The translations under genes were made by a program, and so were the position numbers. Under the pieces are notes generated by a model. The model saw nothing but the letters and a program-made list of their open reading frames with translations. It had not been told where the DNA came from and did not search any database. This document shows, in pieces, positions 42,272 to 51,145 of a stretch of DNA of 64,000 nucleotides (its first letter is position 1; each line of letters opens with the position of its first letter). This DNA is from JACOMS01 sp964352785 (GTDB taxonomy: Bacteria > Pseudomonadota > Alphaproteobacteria > Caulobacterales > Maricaulaceae): assembly GCA_964352785.1 (NCBI GenBank), contig CAYGTI010000015.1, positions 1 through 64,000 of the forward strand, in the 5' to 3' direction.

Positions 42272-43294
42272 CTAAGACTTAGCTGCATGTCGATCAAACC
42301 ACGTATAAATACCGATACCTAACAACGTTAGCGCTGTTCCGAACCCATCAAGCCATCCAAATGGCTCACCAAGTAAAAAGATAGCCAATAAAATGGTCGC
42401 AATCGGCGAGGCCATACCCAACGCGGCCACAGCTTGCGGGCCGATACGGCCAATCGCAATGTTCACAAGAAAAGACGGCAGCAAAGTCGATAAAAAGGCC
42501 AAGGCAATCCCGAGCATGTAGATACGCGGCGGCATATCCCAAACTGTACTCAGCGTCCCTGCCGCATAATTCTCAATCCCAAAATGCAAGAATATCATAG
42601 CCCCTGCGCCCAGCATCGCCGTGCAGGTAAACATTAGACTGCCTAGACGGGCGATCATGGGCTTTGCCAAGAGTTGAAACACAGCAAAGGCAAACGCACA
42701 GCTCAGAACCATGGCCGATCCCAGCGGAACATTCAGGCCAATGGCAATATCTCCGCCCAAGAAAATGACGGCAATCCCAGCATAGGCTAAAATAATAGCA
42801 AAAATAGCCGGGGCGCGTAGAGGTTTTCCAAAAAATAGCGCGCCCAAAATGAAAACAAATACCGGATAGGTAAACAGCAAAAGCCGTTCAAGCTGGGCGG
42901 TGATGTATTTTAGTCCCTGAATATCGAGCCAGGCACAGACATAATAGCCCAGCATCCCCAAAGCGGCCGCGAGCAAAAAATCAGACAGAGGTGGCAAAAG
43001 GCGACTACTTTTCTTGGCTTTTCGGATCAAAACCCACAAAATAAAAACATAGACTGGCGCTGAAAATCCAAGGCGCAGAGCCATAAGGGTGATGGCATCA
43101 ACAGCGTTGGCTGCAAGGCCGTCGCCCGGAAGATAGGCCAGCTTGATCAAGATAGCTTTCATGGAAAAGAACACCGTACCGACAAAGCCGAACACATAGC
43201 CCCACACCGGAGCGCTCAAACGGGCTTGTTTTTGAGGTGTTAGCGGCTCCAGCATCTTATCCGCTGTGCTCACCTCGCGCAGGTTTTGGGTCAT
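42272..43294 (-). CDS. EamA/DMT-family transporter
   Basis: The 340-residue protein has ten predicted membrane segments in two EamA halves (for example LGYYVCAWLDIQGLKYITAQ and the helix pair with GIAVIFLGGDIAIG). An unusual polar N-terminus of about 30 residues precedes the first segment. Family members export amino acids or other metabolites; the substrate is unknown. Its ATG overlaps the tadA stop by four bases (ATGA), so it is translated together with tadA. Only two bases separate its stop from the convergent TauE gene. Confidence 0.85.
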   Translation of the reverse strand: MTQNLREVSTADKMLEPLTPQKQARLSAPVWGYVFGFVGTVFFSMKAILIKLAYLPGDGLAANAVDAITLMALRLGFSAPVYVFILWVLIRKAKKSSRLLPPLSDFLLAAALGMLGYYVCAWLDIQGLKYITAQLERLLLFTYPVFVFILGALFFGKPLRAPAIFAIILAYAGIAVIFLGGDIAIGLNVPLGSAMVLSCAFAFAVFQLLAKPMIARLGSLMFTCTAMLGAGAMIFLHFGIENYAAGTLSTVWDMPPRIYMLGIALAFLSTLLPSFLVNIAIGRIGPQAVAALGMASPIATILLAIFLLGEPFGWLDGFGTALTLLGIGIYTWFDRHAAKS

Positions 43295-43746
43295 TTCCGC
43301 CGTGCTTTAAAAAAGGTCTTGAGCAGCGCGCCGCACTCTGTGCCCAAAACTCCGCCTTTGACCTCGGGGCTGTGATGACAACTCGCGGCGCTAAAAAACC
43401 GAACGCCGCTATCAACCGCCCCGCCCTTTGGGTCAAAGGCTCCGTAAACAAGCCTCGATATACGGGCGTGGGAGATCGCCCCGGCGCACATGGTGCAGGG
43501 CTCTAACGTGACATAGAGCGTGAGGCCGCCCAGACGGTAATTCTCAAGTGCGTATGCACCGTCACGCAGTGTCAGCATCTCTGCGTGGGCCGTCGGGTCC
43601 GAGAGCAAAATCGGTGCATTGCCCGAACGCGAAACAATACTGCCCGTTTCAGGATTCACTAAAACTGCCCCCACAGGCACTTCTCCGCGCCCAGCGGCCG
43701 CCTTGGCCTCTTGGATAGCAAGGCGCATATAGTCTTCGTCAGTCAT
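43291..43746 (-). CDS. tadA: tRNA-specific adenosine deaminase
   Basis: TadA changes A34 to inosine in the tRNA-Arg(ACG) anticodon. The zinc site is DPTAHAEMLTLRD with catalytic Glu in HAE, and TLEPCTMCAGAISHARI with the two Cys ligands. The family's DPKGGAVDS stretch is also present. I chose ATG 43746; a GTG lies one codon upstream. About 151 residues is the usual length. It overlaps the EamA gene downstream. Confidence 0.95.
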   Translation of the reverse strand: MTDEDYMRLAIQEAKAAAGRGEVPVGAVLVNPETGSIVSRSGNAPILLSDPTAHAEMLTLRDGAYALENYRLGGLTLYVTLEPCTMCAGAISHARISRLVYGAFDPKGGAVDSGVRFFSAASCHHSPEVKGGVLGTECGALLKTFFKARRK

Positions 43747-43889
43747 CACAGTTAGAGCCGGAGTTTTCTTTTTTAAATTGATCTTTGGGTTGCAGCGTGA
43801 TCGATAAGCCTTAAATTATAAGAACACCATGTCATCTTAAACACGCACAGCCGCGTTGCACGACATTATTGCTAATAAAAGCCTGAAAT

Positions 43890-44756
43890 ATGCCAAACCA
43901 TAAGCCCAAGACGCCACATAAAAAGCCCGCCAATATGGAGGACGGTGAACGGATTGCCAAATATATGGCGCGCTCCGGCATCGCCTCGCGCCGCGAGTCT
44001 GAGCGGCTCATCGAAGAGGGACGGGTCAAGGTCAATGGAACAGTTTTAAAGACCCCGGCGTTTAAAGTTACCGCGAAAGATGTTGTTTTATTTGATAATA
44101 AACCCGTGGCTGACAAAGAACCGCCGCGCCTTTGGCGTTATCACAAACCGGCGGGGCTTGTGACAACCCACAAGGACGAAAAAGACCGGGCAACAGTATT
44201 TGACAGCCTGCCCAAGGCCATGGGACGTGTGATTTCAGTGGGCCGCCTTGATCTAACCTCCGAAGGGCTTCTTTTGCTCACCAATGACGGGGCTCTTGCC
44301 CGCGCGCTCGAGCTGCCATCAACAGGGTGGGTACGGCGTTACCGCGCCCGCGCTTTTGGGACGGTCACGCAAGAGCAACTGGATGATCTCAAAAATGGTA
44401 TTGAAATAGACGGGATATCCACAGGCCCAATTGAGGCTGAACTTGAGCGGCAACAACGTGGTAATGCATGGATTAATGTCACCCTCAAAGAGGGCAAAAA
44501 CCGCGAGGTACGGCGCGCGCTCAGCGAGCTTGGCCTTGAGGTGAACCGGCTGATCCGGATTTCATACGGGCCGTTTCAGCTTGCGGGCTTGCAAAAAGGC
44601 GAGACCGAAGAAGTCAAAAACCGCATTCTGCGTGATCAAGTGGGGCATCTGGTAGATATTCCAGCCGCATCTACTGAAAAACCTGCTGCCCAAGCCCGCA
44701 AACCCAAGCGCGGGAGCTACGCCTCGGCCAAGCGCTTCAGCAAAAAAACAAATTAA
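43890..44756 (+). CDS. rluB: 23S rRNA pseudouridine synthase, RluB type
   Basis: The 288-residue enzyme has an N-terminal S4 domain (RIAKYMARSGIASRRESERL) and an RsuA/RluB/E/F catalytic domain with the catalytic Asp in VGRLDLTSEGLLLLTNDG, the loop YHKPAGLVTTHKD and the KNREVRRALSELGLEVNRLI motif. RluB, which makes pseudouridine at 2605 of 23S rRNA, is the best fit, though RluE/F or RsuA cannot be excluded by eye. Basic tails at both ends probably bind RNA. It is divergent from tadA, a common alphaproteobacterial pairing. Confidence 0.9.
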   Translation: MPNHKPKTPHKKPANMEDGERIAKYMARSGIASRRESERLIEEGRVKVNGTVLKTPAFKVTAKDVVLFDNKPVADKEPPRLWRYHKPAGLVTTHKDEKDRATVFDSLPKAMGRVISVGRLDLTSEGLLLLTNDGALARALELPSTGWVRRYRARAFGTVTQEQLDDLKNGIEIDGISTGPIEAELERQQRGNAWINVTLKEGKNREVRRALSELGLEVNRLIRISYGPFQLAGLQKGETEEVKNRILRDQVGHLVDIPAASTEKPAAQARKPKRGSYASAKRFSKKTN

Positions 44757-44803
44757 TCAATTTTTACAGTATTATTCACTTGCCATACAGAAACGAGGAT
44801 GTA

Positions 44804-44827
44804 TTAGCACGCTAACACATTAGCACG
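44804..44827 (+). promoter_or_regulatory. Possible operator before the his operon
   Basis: TTAGC-AC-GCTAA is a perfect inverted repeat (44804-44815), and TTAGCACG recurs at 44820-44827. The pair lies directly before the TrpR-like gene, so it may be its own operator. This is inferred. Confidence 0.4.
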
Positions 44828-44834
44828 GACAAGT

Positions 44835-45134
44835 ATGACGCAATTTAACACAGATAAAACAGGTTCAACACTCGCTAGCGCCCTCGCGTCAATTCAATCT
44901 GCCGATGAAATGGACAGATTTCTGGTGGATTTGTGCACACCTTCTGAATTACGGGCGCTATCTGAGCGCTGGCATGTGGCGCAAATTCTAGACAGCGGAG
45001 AGCGCTCTTATAGAGATATCAGCGCCAAAACTGGCGTTTCAACCACGACAATTGGCCGCGTCGCCCGCTTCTTGAAAGACGAGCCTCATAAAGGGTACCG
45101 AGCGGTGCTGGACAGGCAAAAGGAAAAAGCATGA
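44835..45134 (+). CDS. TrpR/YerC-family DNA-binding protein
   Basis: The 99-residue protein has the TrpR-like helical fold: FLVDLCTPSELRALSERWHVAQILDSGERSYRDISAKTG split over helices, then the helix-turn-helix VSTTTIGRVARFLKD. YerC/YecD proteins of this kind sit next to hisG in many bacteria and are presumed regulators of histidine genes. It overlaps hisG by four bases and so is the first gene of the his operon. The inverted repeat upstream (44804-44827) may be its binding site. Whether histidine or another ligand controls it is unknown. Confidence 0.88.
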   Translation: MTQFNTDKTGSTLASALASIQSADEMDRFLVDLCTPSELRALSERWHVAQILDSGERSYRDISAKTGVSTTTIGRVARFLKDEPHKGYRAVLDRQKEKA

Positions 45135-46015
45135 CCGAACGTTTACGCATTGCCCTGCAAAAAAAGGGACGACTGGCAGATGATAGCTATGCGCTCTTAA
45201 AAAAATGCGGGTTGCGCTTTGCTATTCGCGGCGGCGGGTTGCTCGCGCGCGTCAAAAATATGCCGATTGACTTGCTGCTGGTGCGCGATGATGACATACC
45301 CTCTTTTGTCGCAAGCGGCGCGGCTGATATTGGTATCGTCGGTGAGAACGTCCTTGTGGAAGAGCAGCTCTCCAGCCAAAAATATCTAGATGCCAAAATC
45401 GCCATGCGCCTTGGGTTTTCTCGCTGCCGTCTCTGCCTTGCAGCATCCGAACGCTCCGGTATTACCTCTACCGCAAAGCTTAAAAACACAATTATTGCAA
45501 CAACTTATCCCGGTGTTCTCGGGCAGTATTTGCGCGAAAATGATATCTCCGCCAAAATGGTGGAGATGAAAGGCGCGGTCGAGCTTGCGCCGTCTATCGG
45601 CATTGCCCAGTCAATCTGTGACCTTGTTTCCTCCGGCGCGACTCTCGAAGCTAATGGCCTGAAAGCCTTTGAGACCATCCTTGAAAGCGAGGCTGTGTTG
45701 GTCACGTCTGACCGTAAATTAAGCCGCGATAAGCAGGCTATACTTGAAAAACTGCAACGCCGAATTGACGGGGTTATAAAGTCCTCTGAAACCAAGTATA
45801 TCATGATGAACGCACCAAAATCAAAGCTAGCCGCTATAACTGCGCTACTGCCCGGTGTGGACGCGCCCACGATTATTCCACTTGCCGGAAACAATGAGCT
45901 TGTAGCCGTTCAAGCCGTCTGTACTGAAAATGTGTTTTGGGAAACCCTTGAAGATCTCAAAGCCTTAGGAGCCCGCGCGATCCTTGTTCTCCCCATTGAA
46001 AAAATGATGAGCTAA
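45131..46015 (+). CDS. hisG: ATP phosphoribosyltransferase, long form
   Basis: HisG joins ATP and PRPP in the first, feedback-controlled step of histidine synthesis. At 294 residues it is the long form, with the C-terminal regulatory ACT-like domain (from about 225: PTIIPLAGNNELVAVQAV) that binds histidine, so no HisZ partner is needed. Catalytic-domain landmarks are IALQKKGRLADDS, GAADIGIVGENVL and the PRPP loop ELAPSIGIAQSICDLVSSGA. The TAA stop shares its A with the hisD ATG. Confidence 0.95.
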   Translation: MTERLRIALQKKGRLADDSYALLKKCGLRFAIRGGGLLARVKNMPIDLLLVRDDDIPSFVASGAADIGIVGENVLVEEQLSSQKYLDAKIAMRLGFSRCRLCLAASERSGITSTAKLKNTIIATTYPGVLGQYLRENDISAKMVEMKGAVELAPSIGIAQSICDLVSSGATLEANGLKAFETILESEAVLVTSDRKLSRDKQAILEKLQRRIDGVIKSSETKYIMMNAPKSKLAAITALLPGVDAPTIIPLAGNNELVAVQAVCTENVFWETLEDLKALGARAILVLPIEKMMS

Positions 46016-47334
46016 TGCAAACATTCGTTTGGTCAGATCTTACTGCAAGTCAGCAGCGGAGCGCCCTTGCCCGTCCTACCGGGTTGACAGACGCGACTGT
46101 TGAGCCTCGCGTGCGGGCAATTATGGCGCGGGTCAAATCCGGCGGAGATCAAGCGGTTTTGGACTATACCGCAGAGTTTGACGGCGTAGCGCTTGAAGCA
46201 TTGCGTATTGAACCAAAGGAGACACAAGCGGCATGGCACGCACTGCCAGGCGATCAAAAATCGGCCCTAGAGATCGCTAAAGCCAATATTGAGACCTTCC
46301 ATACGGCGCAAATCCCCTCCTCCATTGAGATCGAAACGATGCGCGGCGTTATCTGCCGCCGCGAAGCCCGCGCGATAGAAAAAGCGGGACTTTATGTGCC
46401 CGGAGGAACGGCGCCGCTGGTCTCAACCCTTTTAATGCTGGCTGTTCCTGCCAAAATTGCGGGCGTCTCCCAGCGCATTGTTGTCACGCCGCCCGGCAAA
46501 GATGGTAAAATCAACCCGGCCATACTCGCGGCGGCTTATCTTTGCGGGGTTACCGATGTCTTTGCCTGCGGCGGCGCGCACGCTATTGCGGCTCTTACAT
46601 ACGGCACAGAAAGCATTCCCGCTTGCGATAAAATATACGGCCCCGGCAACGCCTATGTTGCGGCGGCTAAATCATTTGCAGCGCAGGAGCCTGGAGGCCC
46701 TGCGATTGACTTGCCTGCTGGCCCATCGGAAGCGATGGTGCTGGCCGATGAGATGGCCAATCCCGTTTTTGTCGCCTCTGATCTGCTGAGCCAAGCTGAG
46801 CATGATACCCTCGCGCAGGTCATGTGTGTTTGCACAACGAAGGCGGTCGCAGACGTCATAGAAACTGAAGTCACGCGGCAGATCGCAGCGCTACCCCGGA
46901 AAGATATTGCTGTAAAATCAATAACTTCAAGCAAAATCCTCATTGCAAAAAACCGCTCTGACATCTTGAATATTGTGAACATTTATGCCCCGGAACACTT
47001 GATTGTGCAGCTTGAGAACCCAGAAACTTATGTGCCGGATATCCGCAATGCAGGCTCAATATTTTTGGGGCCATGGACACCTGAATCTGTCGGGGACTAT
47101 GCCAGCGGTACCAATCATACCCTACCGACTTACGGCGCGGCGCGGGCCTATAGCGGCGTGACGCTGGAGAGTTTCATCAAATATATCTCCGTGCAAACCC
47201 TCACCCGAGAAGGGCTCGAAAATCTCGGCCCTACGGTAGAATGCCTTGCGGAAATGGAGGGATTGGAAGCGCATAGGCGCGCTGTCTCTTTACGGTTAGA
47301 CAGCACTATGCGTTCAGAAAGCCCAATAAAATGA
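46015..47334 (+). CDS. hisD: Histidinol dehydrogenase
   Basis: HisD oxidises histidinol to histidine in two NAD-linked steps with zinc. The signature CDKIYGPGNAYVAAAK, GPAIDLPAGPSEAMVLAD, the catalytic EHDTLAQV and YAPEHLIVQLENP, SVGDYASGTNHTLPTYG and the C-terminal zinc region are all present. At 439 residues it is standard. It starts at the hisG stop and overlaps hisCB by four bases. Confidence 0.97.
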   Translation: MQTFVWSDLTASQQRSALARPTGLTDATVEPRVRAIMARVKSGGDQAVLDYTAEFDGVALEALRIEPKETQAAWHALPGDQKSALEIAKANIETFHTAQIPSSIEIETMRGVICRREARAIEKAGLYVPGGTAPLVSTLLMLAVPAKIAGVSQRIVVTPPGKDGKINPAILAAAYLCGVTDVFACGGAHAIAALTYGTESIPACDKIYGPGNAYVAAAKSFAAQEPGGPAIDLPAGPSEAMVLADEMANPVFVASDLLSQAEHDTLAQVMCVCTTKAVADVIETEVTRQIAALPRKDIAVKSITSSKILIAKNRSDILNIVNIYAPEHLIVQLENPETYVPDIRNAGSIFLGPWTPESVGDYASGTNHTLPTYGAARAYSGVTLESFIKYISVQTLTREGLENLGPTVECLAEMEGLEAHRRAVSLRLDSTMRSESPIK

Positions 47335-48974
47335 CAACTTGGCCTTATAATATTGCCCGAAAAACCATTGCAGAGTTTGCCGCCTATTCCGCGCGCGGCG
47401 GCGCAACTACCGCTCTGCATTTGGACGCAAACGAATCGCCGTGGATGCCGCCGCCGTCAGACGTAAGCGTGACCGATTATAACCGCTACCCCGAGCAGCA
47501 ACCAAGCGCATTGCAAGCCCGCCTCGCCGGACTTTACGGCGTAAACACAAACGCTATCATGATGGGGCGCGGCGCGGATGAAAGCATTGAGGTTCTTGTG
47601 CGCACGTTTTGCGAGGCCCGCGAGGACTCAGTTTTGATCTGCTCGCCCACATTTGGCTATTTTGCAACCGCCGCAAAAATTCAAGACGCAAACATTATAG
47701 ACGCGCCTCTAAATGCAGATTTTACATGGAATATCCCTGCCGTTCGCGCGCAAATCAAAACGGGGCATCCCAAAATCGTTTTTCTCTGCTCTCCGAACAA
47801 CCCGACGGGTAACAGCCTCTCGCGTGACATTATAGAGAGCTTGTGTGCAGAAAATCCGGAAACACTAATTGTTGTTGACGAAGCCTATATTGAGTTCTCA
47901 CCCCAAAATAGCGCCGTTCCGCTCTGCGAAACCTACCGCAACCTGGTCGTTACGCGCACGCTCTCCAAAGTTTACGGGCTTGCGGGTGTCCGCATGGGCG
48001 CCTGCATCGCTGATCCGGATGTTATTTCGCTCATGCTTAAAGTACTCCCGCCCTACCCTGTACCGCGGCCCGTGGAAAAGGCGGTGCTACGCGCCCTCGC
48101 GCCTGCCGCTATGCCCGTTCACAAAGAACGGCTTGCAGTGTGGGTATCTGAGCGAGACCGTCTTGCAGGGCTGCTGGAACAATCGCCATATATCGAGTCT
48201 TTATATGCATCAGATGCAAACTTCATCTTGTTCAAGACGAGCGATGAAGCTGGACTGCTTTCGGCGCTATCGCAATCCAATGTAAAAATTAGAGATTTTC
48301 GCTCAAAACTGCCGGGGCATTTTAGGATATCTATGGGCACGCCGGAGGAAAATGATATTGCGCTCGCAGCCCTTGGCATCACGCATAGTAAGTCTGCAGA
48401 TGAGCGCACAGGCGAAGAGTTCCGCAAGACCAATGAAACGGATATTGCTGTTCACGTGAATTTGGATGACCCCTCATCTGTCAAAATCGATACAGGCCTT
48501 GGGTTTTTTGATCACATGCTCGAGCAAATTGCCAAACACAGCAACATGGGCTTGACGCTCTCTTGCAAAGGTGATCTGGAAATTGACTGTCATCACACCG
48601 TCGAAGATACAGCTCTGGCATTTGGCAGCGCCCTAAAAAAAGCCCTTGGAAACAAAGCTGGTATTGGGCGCTACGGCTTTGTTATGCCAATGGACGAGAC
48701 ACAAGCCCGGGTGGCGATTGATTTGTCCGGGCGTCCGGCTTTTGTCTTTAAAGGGGACTTTCCAACAGACCATGTTGGCGAATTTTCTACTGAAATGTGT
48801 CCACACTTTTTCCAAAGTCTGTCGCAATCTCTGGGTGCGTCCATACAAATTGATGTTGAAGGCGGCAATACGCATCACATGATTGAGGCCTGCTTCAAAG
48901 GTGTTGGCCGCGCGCTGCGCCCGGCCATTACGCGTGTCGGCGGCGATATTCCGTCAACTAAGGGCCTACTCTAG
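47331..48974 (+). CDS. hisCB: Fused HisC aminotransferase - HisB IGP dehydratase
   Basis: One 547-residue frame joins two enzymes. Residues 1-350 are histidinol-phosphate aminotransferase: LDANESPW, the SPNNPTGN motif, VVDEAYIEF and the PLP Lys213 in TRTLSKVYGLAGVRMG. Residues 358-547 are imidazoleglycerol-phosphate dehydratase: GFFDHMLEQIAKHSNM, the metal ligands in CHHTVEDTALAFG, HVGEFSTEMCPHFF and EGGNTHHMIEACFKG. Only about eight residues (THSKSADE) link them. The HisB part has no ATG, GTG or TTG of its own in frame near its start, so the fusion looks genuine rather than a frameshift artefact. HisB is more often fused to the HisN-type phosphatase; no such phosphatase domain is here. Confidence 0.95.
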   Translation: MTTWPYNIARKTIAEFAAYSARGGATTALHLDANESPWMPPPSDVSVTDYNRYPEQQPSALQARLAGLYGVNTNAIMMGRGADESIEVLVRTFCEAREDSVLICSPTFGYFATAAKIQDANIIDAPLNADFTWNIPAVRAQIKTGHPKIVFLCSPNNPTGNSLSRDIIESLCAENPETLIVVDEAYIEFSPQNSAVPLCETYRNLVVTRTLSKVYGLAGVRMGACIADPDVISLMLKVLPPYPVPRPVEKAVLRALAPAAMPVHKERLAVWVSERDRLAGLLEQSPYIESLYASDANFILFKTSDEAGLLSALSQSNVKIRDFRSKLPGHFRISMGTPEENDIALAALGITHSKSADERTGEEFRKTNETDIAVHVNLDDPSSVKIDTGLGFFDHMLEQIAKHSNMGLTLSCKGDLEIDCHHTVEDTALAFGSALKKALGNKAGIGRYGFVMPMDETQARVAIDLSGRPAFVFKGDFPTDHVGEFSTEMCPHFFQSLSQSLGASIQIDVEGGNTHHMIEACFKGVGRALRPAITRVGGDIPSTKGLL

Positions 48975-49065
48975 TGCAATTTCTGTTAAATCAAAATCAG
49001 AAGTTAGGCTTTGTTTGCCTATTATCTAATGCTTTATTGACGACGATAAAACAGGAAATACCTTA

Positions 49066-49665
49066 GTGAGCCTTGTGATTATTGATACGGGCTGTGCCAA
49101 CCTCTCATCCGTGGCATTTGCATTTGAGCGCTTAGGCGTCAGCGCTCAAATTAGCGACGATTTAGAAACTATCGCCTCTGCCGAACGGCTTATACTGCCC
49201 GGCGTCGGCGCAGCGCCCTATGCAATGCAGAAAATTAACGAAAAGGGTCTTATCCCAACACTCACGCAGCTCACCCAACCGCTCATGGGGATTTGCCTTG
49301 GGATGCAGCTTTTGTACGAGACAGTAAATGAGGGCGGTAAAACCATAGACGGGCTCGGCCTCATTCCCGGCGCGGTCACACGCCTTGATACAAAAAACCT
49401 ACCCAGCCCGCATATGGGATGGAATACGATGGAGATCGTGACCCCGCATGCCTTGCTGGACGGGATTACGGCTCAAAACTATGCCTATTTTGTGCACTCT
49501 TATGCTGCACCAATAAGTGAAGCGACTTTGGCAAAATCTGTCTATGGCGAGGCATTTTCTGCTGTCACCGCGTATAAAAACGTCTATGGTTGCCAGTTCC
49601 ACCCCGAGCGGAGCAGCCAGACAGGAGCACGGATTTTGCAAAATTTTCTGGGCATAGATGCATGA
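49066..49665 (+). CDS. hisH: Imidazole glycerol phosphate synthase, HisH subunit
   Basis: HisH is the glutaminase that feeds ammonia to HisF. The nucleophile Cys lies in GICLGMQLL, the oxyanion stretch in LPGVGA, and the His-Glu pair in CQFHPERSS. At 199 residues it is normal. It starts at GTG 49066, after a 91-bp gap from hisCB that is the only sizable break in the operon and could hold an extra promoter. The end overlaps hisA by four bases. Confidence 0.96.
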   Translation: MSLVIIDTGCANLSSVAFAFERLGVSAQISDDLETIASAERLILPGVGAAPYAMQKINEKGLIPTLTQLTQPLMGICLGMQLLYETVNEGGKTIDGLGLIPGAVTRLDTKNLPSPHMGWNTMEIVTPHALLDGITAQNYAYFVHSYAAPISEATLAKSVYGEAFSAVTAYKNVYGCQFHPERSSQTGARILQNFLGIDA

Positions 49666-50387
49666 TTTATCCAGCCATAGACCTAATGGGCGGCGGCTGC
49701 GTTCGCCTCTATAAAGGCGACTTTAATCAACGCACAAATTACGAAATCACGCCCCTCGAAGTGGCGCGCCTATACGCGCGCGAGGGCGCCGAGTGGGTTC
49801 ATATTGTTGATCTGGACGGGGCCAAGCACGGCAAAACCGAACAGGCGGATTTGATTATCAATATCGCCAAAGATAGCGGTCTCAAAGTACAAACAGGCGG
49901 CGGCCTTCGGGATTTATCCCACATCCACCGATTATTGGATGGCGGCGTCGACCGCGTTGTTATTGGCTCTCTGGCTGTCACTAACCCGCAAATGGTCAAG
50001 TTTTGGCTGAGCGATCTTGGCCCAGAGCGTATCGTTATGGCGCTTGATGTTAAAATTGATGAGGCTGGCGTGCCGTATCCGACAACGCGCGGGTGGGTGG
50101 ATACATCCGAGCGTAATCTTTGGCAGGTGCTAGATGATTATATGCAATCAGGTCTTTCGACAATTTTGGTCACGGACATTGGCCGCGACGGCGCGCTCAT
50201 GGGCGGGAATGTTGAGCTATACGCGCAGATTATTGAAAAATACCCAAATCTCAATCTTATCACGTCCGGCGGCGTAGGCACCCTTGAGCATGTTAAAGAC
50301 CTTAAAGCCCTCTCCCCTTATGGCGTGATCATTGGCAAAGCTCTTTATGAGGAAAAATTCACCGTCAGCGAAGCTATTGCGTGTTAG
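49662..50387 (+). CDS. hisA: ProFAR isomerase
   Basis: This 241-residue TIM barrel opens the ribose of ProFAR to PRFAR. The catalytic Asp residues are in YPAIDLMGGGCVRLYKG and TDIGRDGALMGGN; phosphate loops are QTGGGLRDL and ITSGGVGTL. ATG 49662 overlaps the hisH stop (ATGA), which sets the start; a longer open frame from 49590 is not needed. It overlaps hisF by seven bases. Confidence 0.96.
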   Translation: MIYPAIDLMGGGCVRLYKGDFNQRTNYEITPLEVARLYAREGAEWVHIVDLDGAKHGKTEQADLIINIAKDSGLKVQTGGGLRDLSHIHRLLDGGVDRVVIGSLAVTNPQMVKFWLSDLGPERIVMALDVKIDEAGVPYPTTRGWVDTSERNLWQVLDDYMQSGLSTILVTDIGRDGALMGGNVELYAQIIEKYPNLNLITSGGVGTLEHVKDLKALSPYGVIIGKALYEEKFTVSEAIAC

Positions 50388-51145
50388 CGAAACGCATCAT
50401 ACCCTGCCTTGACGTTCGCGACGGGCGCGTTGTCAAAGGCGTACAATTTCGTAATCACGAAGATGTCGGCGGCATTTTAGACCTTGCCCTGCGCTATCGT
50501 GATGAGGGCGCGGACGAGCTTGTTTTTTATGATATCACAGCCAGCGTGGATGACCGTACTGTTTCGCCAGACTGGGTTAGCGCCGTCTCCCGCGCTATCG
50601 ATATTCCCTTTTGCGTCGCGGGCGGCATCAAAAATGTTGAAGCAGCGGGGGCGCGCCTCGCAGCGGGCGCCGATAAAATTTCCATTAACTCCCCGGCGCT
50701 TGCCCGGCCAGATTTGATAAACGAGCTTTGCGAGGCCTTTGGCCAGCAATGTATCGTTGTCGGGGTTGATACATTTGAAGACGGCGGCACATACCGCGTG
50801 CGCTCTCACACGGGTGATCCCGATAAAATGCGCGAGACAGGCCGTGAAACCCTTGCGTGGGTTAAAGAAGCCTGCAAGCGCGGGGCAGGCGAAATTGTCC
50901 TGAACTGTATGAACCAAGACGGGGTTCGAAAAGGCTATGACATAGAGCAGCTCTCAGCGGTAAGGCATATATGCCCCGTGCCTTTGATTGCCTCCGGCGG
51001 AGCCGGCGCAGAAAGTCATTTTAAAGACGTGTTCAAAAACGCAAACGTCGACGGAGCACTCGCGGCCAGCGTGTTTCACAAGTCGGTGATTGCTATCCCT
51101 GATTTGAAACAGTCCCTCAAAGCCTCGGGAATTGAGATCAGATGA
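50381..51145 (+). CDS. hisF: Imidazole glycerol phosphate synthase, HisF subunit
   Basis: HisF is the cyclase subunit and forms IGP and AICAR from PRFAR and ammonia. The TIM barrel shows catalytic Asp in IPCLDVRDGRVVKGV and LNCMNQDGVRKGYD, with phosphate sites at VAGGIKNVEAA and IASGGAGA. It is 254 residues long and starts with GTG at 50381 inside the end of hisA. It overlaps hisIE by four bases. Confidence 0.97.
   Translation: MLAKRIIPCLDVRDGRVVKGVQFRNHEDVGGILDLALRYRDEGADELVFYDITASVDDRTVSPDWVSAVSRAIDIPFCVAGGIKNVEAAGARLAAGADKISINSPALARPDLINELCEAFGQQCIVVGVDTFEDGGTYRVRSHTGDPDKMRETGRETLAWVKEACKRGAGEIVLNCMNQDGVRKGYDIEQLSAVRHICPVPLIASGGAGAESHFKDVFKNANVDGALAASVFHKSVIAIPDLKQSLKASGIEIR

Noticed and set aside
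47331..48974. Apparent HisC-HisB fusion caused by a sequencing frameshift
   Set aside because: Both domains lie in the same continuous frame, and the HisB part lacks its own start codon near its beginning, so a single indel would not explain the arrangement.
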